Source of the DNA: CAYRMV01 sp964425255
GTDB taxonomy: Bacteria; Bacteroidota; Bacteroidia; Flavobacteriales_D; Crocinitomicaceae
NCBI GenBank assembly: GCA_964425255.1
Contig: CAYRMV010000140.1
Location: forward strand, 1 to 8,479
DNA: 8,479 nucleotides
Direction of reading: 5' to 3'
Position numbers and translations under genes: made by a program
In this document: positions 7,046-8,479 of the stretch, piece after piece
Numbering within the stretch: the first letter of the stretch is position 1
How the letters are laid out: each line of letters begins with the position of its first letter
Notes under the pieces: generated by a model
What the model saw: the letters and a program-made list of their open reading frames with translations, nothing else
Database searches by the model: none
Told to the model about the DNA's origin: nothing

Positions 7046-7125
7046 AGATGAAAGAAAGTGGAAATTTAAAATAATAAATGTAATTTTACAACCAATTACT
7101 TAATGAATAATTAACAAATAGAAAT
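7046..7125. promoter_or_regulatory. Divergent spacer between anmK and the acyl-CoA dehydrogenase gene
   Basis: These 80 bases are very AT-rich and must hold the promoters for both divergent genes. The best plus-strand -7 candidate is TAATTTTA (7081-7088), one base off TAnnTTTG, with TGG rather than TTG 19 bases upstream. The minus strand has TACATTTA, also one base off, with no clear -33 partner. There is no strong Shine-Dalgarno for either gene; the A-rich bases just before the plus-strand ATG are usual for Bacteroidota. I cannot place either start site firmly. Confidence 0.4.
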
Positions 7126-8268
7126 ATGGATTTCGAATTAACGGAAGAACACAAAGCTGTTCGTGATGCAGCAAGAGATTTTGCTCAAAATGTTTTGAAA
7201 CCTGGCGTGATTGAACGCGACCGTGACCAACGTTTTCCTGCTGAAGAAATCAAGCAATTAGGTGAACTAGGATTCATGGGAATGATGGTAGATCCCAAGT
7301 ATGGAGGTGGTGGAATGGACACACTTTCGTATGTTTTGGCCATGGAAGAAATTTCAAAAATTGATGCATCCACATCCGTTTGTATGTCTGTGAACAACTC
7401 ACTTGTTTGTTGGGGATTAGAAAAATTTGGTACAGAAGAGCAAAAACAGAAATACCTTGTTCCACTTGCAAAAGGGGAAAAAATCGGTGCTTTTTGTTTG
7501 TCTGAGCCTGAAGCAGGTTCGGATGCAACTTCGCAACGCACGACTGCTATCGACAAGGGTGATCACTATTTGTTGAATGGAACGAAGAACTGGATCACGA
7601 ATGGAAGTTCAGCATCTATTTACTTGGTTATTGCTCAAACAAATGTAGAAGCGGGTCACCGTGGAATTAATGCTTTCATCGTTGAGCGTGGAATGGATGG
7701 TTTCATCGTTGGAGCAAAAGAAGATAAACTAGGAATTCGTGGAAGTGATACACACACTTTGTTGTTCAACGACGTGAAAGTTCCGAAAGAAAATCGCATT
7801 GGTGAAGATGGATTTGGATTCAAATTTGCCATGAAAACACTTTCAGGAGGTCGTATCGGAATTGCTTCTCAAGCATTAGGAATCGCAGCTGGTGCTTATG
7901 AATTGGCAGTTGCCTATTCCAAAGAGCGCAAAGCATTCGGGAAAGAAATCTACAAGCACCAAGCAATCGCGTTCAAATTAGCGGATATGGCAACAGAAAT
8001 TGATGCTGCTCGTTTGTTGGTTTGGCGTGCTGCAGCTGACAAAGACGCTGGTAGAAACTACGATCAATCAGGAGCGATGGCGAAATTGTTTGCTTCTAAA
8101 GTAGCGATGGACACAACGGTTGAGGCAGTTCAAGTTCATGGTGGTTATGGATTTGTAAAAGAATACCACGTTGAGCGTTTGATGCGTGATGCAAAAATCA
8201 CACAGATTTACGAAGGAACTTCTGAAATTCAGAAAATCGTTATCTCGCGCAATCTTTTGGCTGATTAA
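7126..8268 (+). CDS. Acyl-CoA dehydrogenase, short-chain (butyryl-CoA) type
   Basis: This 380-residue FAD enzyme performs the first step of fatty-acid beta-oxidation or branched-chain catabolism, making a trans-2-enoyl-CoA and passing electrons to electron transfer flavoprotein. The full three-domain fold is visible. The N-terminal helical domain runs from about 1 to 115. The beta domain has the FAD/substrate signature FCLSEPEAGSDA (123-134) and WITNG (156-160). The C-terminal helical domain has RKAFGKEI (268-275), QVHGGYGF (336-343) and the active-site segment IYEGTSEIQ, with Glu363 in the position of the catalytic base of short- and medium-chain enzymes. The length matches short-chain and butyryl-CoA dehydrogenases. 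Isovaleryl- and long-chain types put the base elsewhere, so they are less likely, but the chain length is not certain. It is transcribed alone, away from the minus-strand genes, and is followed by an intrinsic terminator. Confidence 0.95.
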   Translation: MDFELTEEHKAVRDAARDFAQNVLKPGVIERDRDQRFPAEEIKQLGELGFMGMMVDPKYGGGGMDTLSYVLAMEEISKIDASTSVCMSVNNSLVCWGLEKFGTEEQKQKYLVPLAKGEKIGAFCLSEPEAGSDATSQRTTAIDKGDHYLLNGTKNWITNGSSASIYLVIAQTNVEAGHRGINAFIVERGMDGFIVGAKEDKLGIRGSDTHTLLFNDVKVPKENRIGEDGFGFKFAMKTLSGGRIGIASQALGIAAGAYELAVAYSKERKAFGKEIYKHQAIAFKLADMATEIDAARLLVWRAAADKDAGRNYDQSGAMAKLFASKVAMDTTVEAVQVHGGYGFVKEYHVERLMRDAKITQIYEGTSEIQKIVISRNLLAD

Positions 8269-8290
8269 TAGAATAATACAGAATAAAACT

Positions 8291-8324
8291 AGAGCATCCG
8301 TTTCGACGAGATGCTCTTTTTTTG
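8291..8324 (+). terminator. Intrinsic terminator of the acyl-CoA dehydrogenase gene
   Basis: A perfect 8-bp stem AGAGCATC (8291-8298) / GATGCTCT (8310-8317) can extend by two CG pairs past one bulged A, leaving a six-base loop, and is followed directly by a run of T. It sits 22 bases after the stop codon. On the opposite strand the run after the stem is only a short T stretch (AGTTTTATT), so any activity there would be weaker. Confidence 0.88.
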
Positions 8325-8360
8325 TTTTCAACGATAGTAAAACAACTAAAATAGAAAAGG

Positions 8361-8383
8361 GGTTGCGTAACGGATAAGCAACC
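8361..8383. repeat. Inverted repeat in the right-hand tail
   Basis: GGTTGC (8361-8366) pairs with GCAACC (8378-8383) around an 11-base loop. There is no T run after it, so it is not a standard terminator. It starts a stretch of noticeably higher GC than the other spacers in the window. It may be the edge of a mobile or repetitive element, but only one copy is visible here. Confidence 0.5.
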
Positions 8384-8416
8384 GCTATGCCCGCAAGAAC
8401 ACTGGCTTTTCAATGA

Positions 8417-8479
8417 AAAACGAAGTTTTCGTTATCTGCGAAGCATCGTGTCAAAACGAAGTTGAGGCGCGATTAATCG
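8417..8479. repeat. Repeat-rich tail: hairpin, 11-bp direct repeat and edge palindrome
   Basis: AACGAA (8419-8424) and TTCGTT (8428-8433) form a tight 6-bp hairpin with a three-base loop. AAAACGAAGTT occurs twice, at 8417-8427 and 8453-8463. CGAAG occurs at 8421, 8439 and 8457, exactly 18 bases apart. The final ten bases, CGATTAATCG (8470-8479), are a perfect palindrome and the bases before them (GAGGCG) suggest that it extends past the edge. Short palindromic arrays like this are common in intergenic REP/MITE-like elements. An open frame from ATG 8413 also runs off the edge (MKNEVFVICEA...), so a small or partial gene is an alternative, with low support. Confidence 0.45.

Noticed and set aside
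7185..7556. Minus-strand 123-residue open frame opposite the acyl-CoA dehydrogenase gene
   Set aside because: The plus-strand gene has complete active-site and FAD motifs; the antisense frame shows no family features.
8186..8377. Plus-strand 63-residue open frame across the end of the acyl-CoA dehydrogenase gene
   Set aside because: It is out of frame with the real gene, runs through the terminator hairpin and poly-T run, and has no recognisable domain.
8388..8417. Nine-codon open frame in the tail starting MPARTLAFQ
   Set aside because: It is too short, with no leader signal, and lies in the repeat-rich tail.

Overview
The window reads as chromosomal DNA from a Bacteroidota bacterium, most likely class Flavobacteriia. 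It is AT-rich. The genes have no strong Shine-Dalgarno sequences but A/T-rich leaders. At least two sites match the Bacteroidota promoter -7 box TAnnTTTG, one of them with a TTG exactly 19 bp upstream. Protein features, such as the ExbB/ExbD/TonB-like trio followed by folC, also fit this group. The genus cannot be fixed from the sequence alone.

Layout, left to right. Positions 1-30 hold the 5' end of a minus-strand tRNA gene cut by the window edge, with its own promoter at about 84-113. Next comes a tight minus-strand cluster, read in transcription order from right to left: an amino-acid (Glu/Leu/Phe/Val) dehydrogenase (5820-4591), an NhaD-type Na+/H+ antiporter (4574-3231), ExbB (3197-2505), ExbD (2495-2082), a TonB-like protein (2077-1343) and folC (1343-132). 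Spacers are 16, 33, 9 and 4 bases, and then a one-base stop/start overlap, so this looks like one operon. A promoter candidate lies 5' of the dehydrogenase at 5883-5890. Upstream, after a 154-base gap, is anmK on the same strand (7045-5975). An 80-base AT-rich divergent spacer separates anmK from a plus-strand acyl-CoA dehydrogenase (7126-8268), which ends in a clear intrinsic terminator (8291-8324). The last ~120 bases are richer in GC than the other spacers and hold hairpins, an 11-bp direct repeat and a terminal palindrome; this looks like the start of an intergenic repeat element or, less likely, a new gene.

How the genes relate. ExbB, ExbD and the TonB-like protein form an inner-membrane motor that uses the ion gradient to energise outer-membrane transport. 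NhaD, next to them in the same apparent transcript, exchanges Na+ for H+ and so links the two gradients. The amino-acid dehydrogenase and the acyl-CoA dehydrogenase serve carbon and nitrogen catabolism, AnmK recycles cell-wall sugar, and FolC makes and polyglutamylates folates. These are housekeeping functions. I find no CRISPR, phage, toxin-antitoxin or defence genes. The least explained DNA is the right-hand tail.
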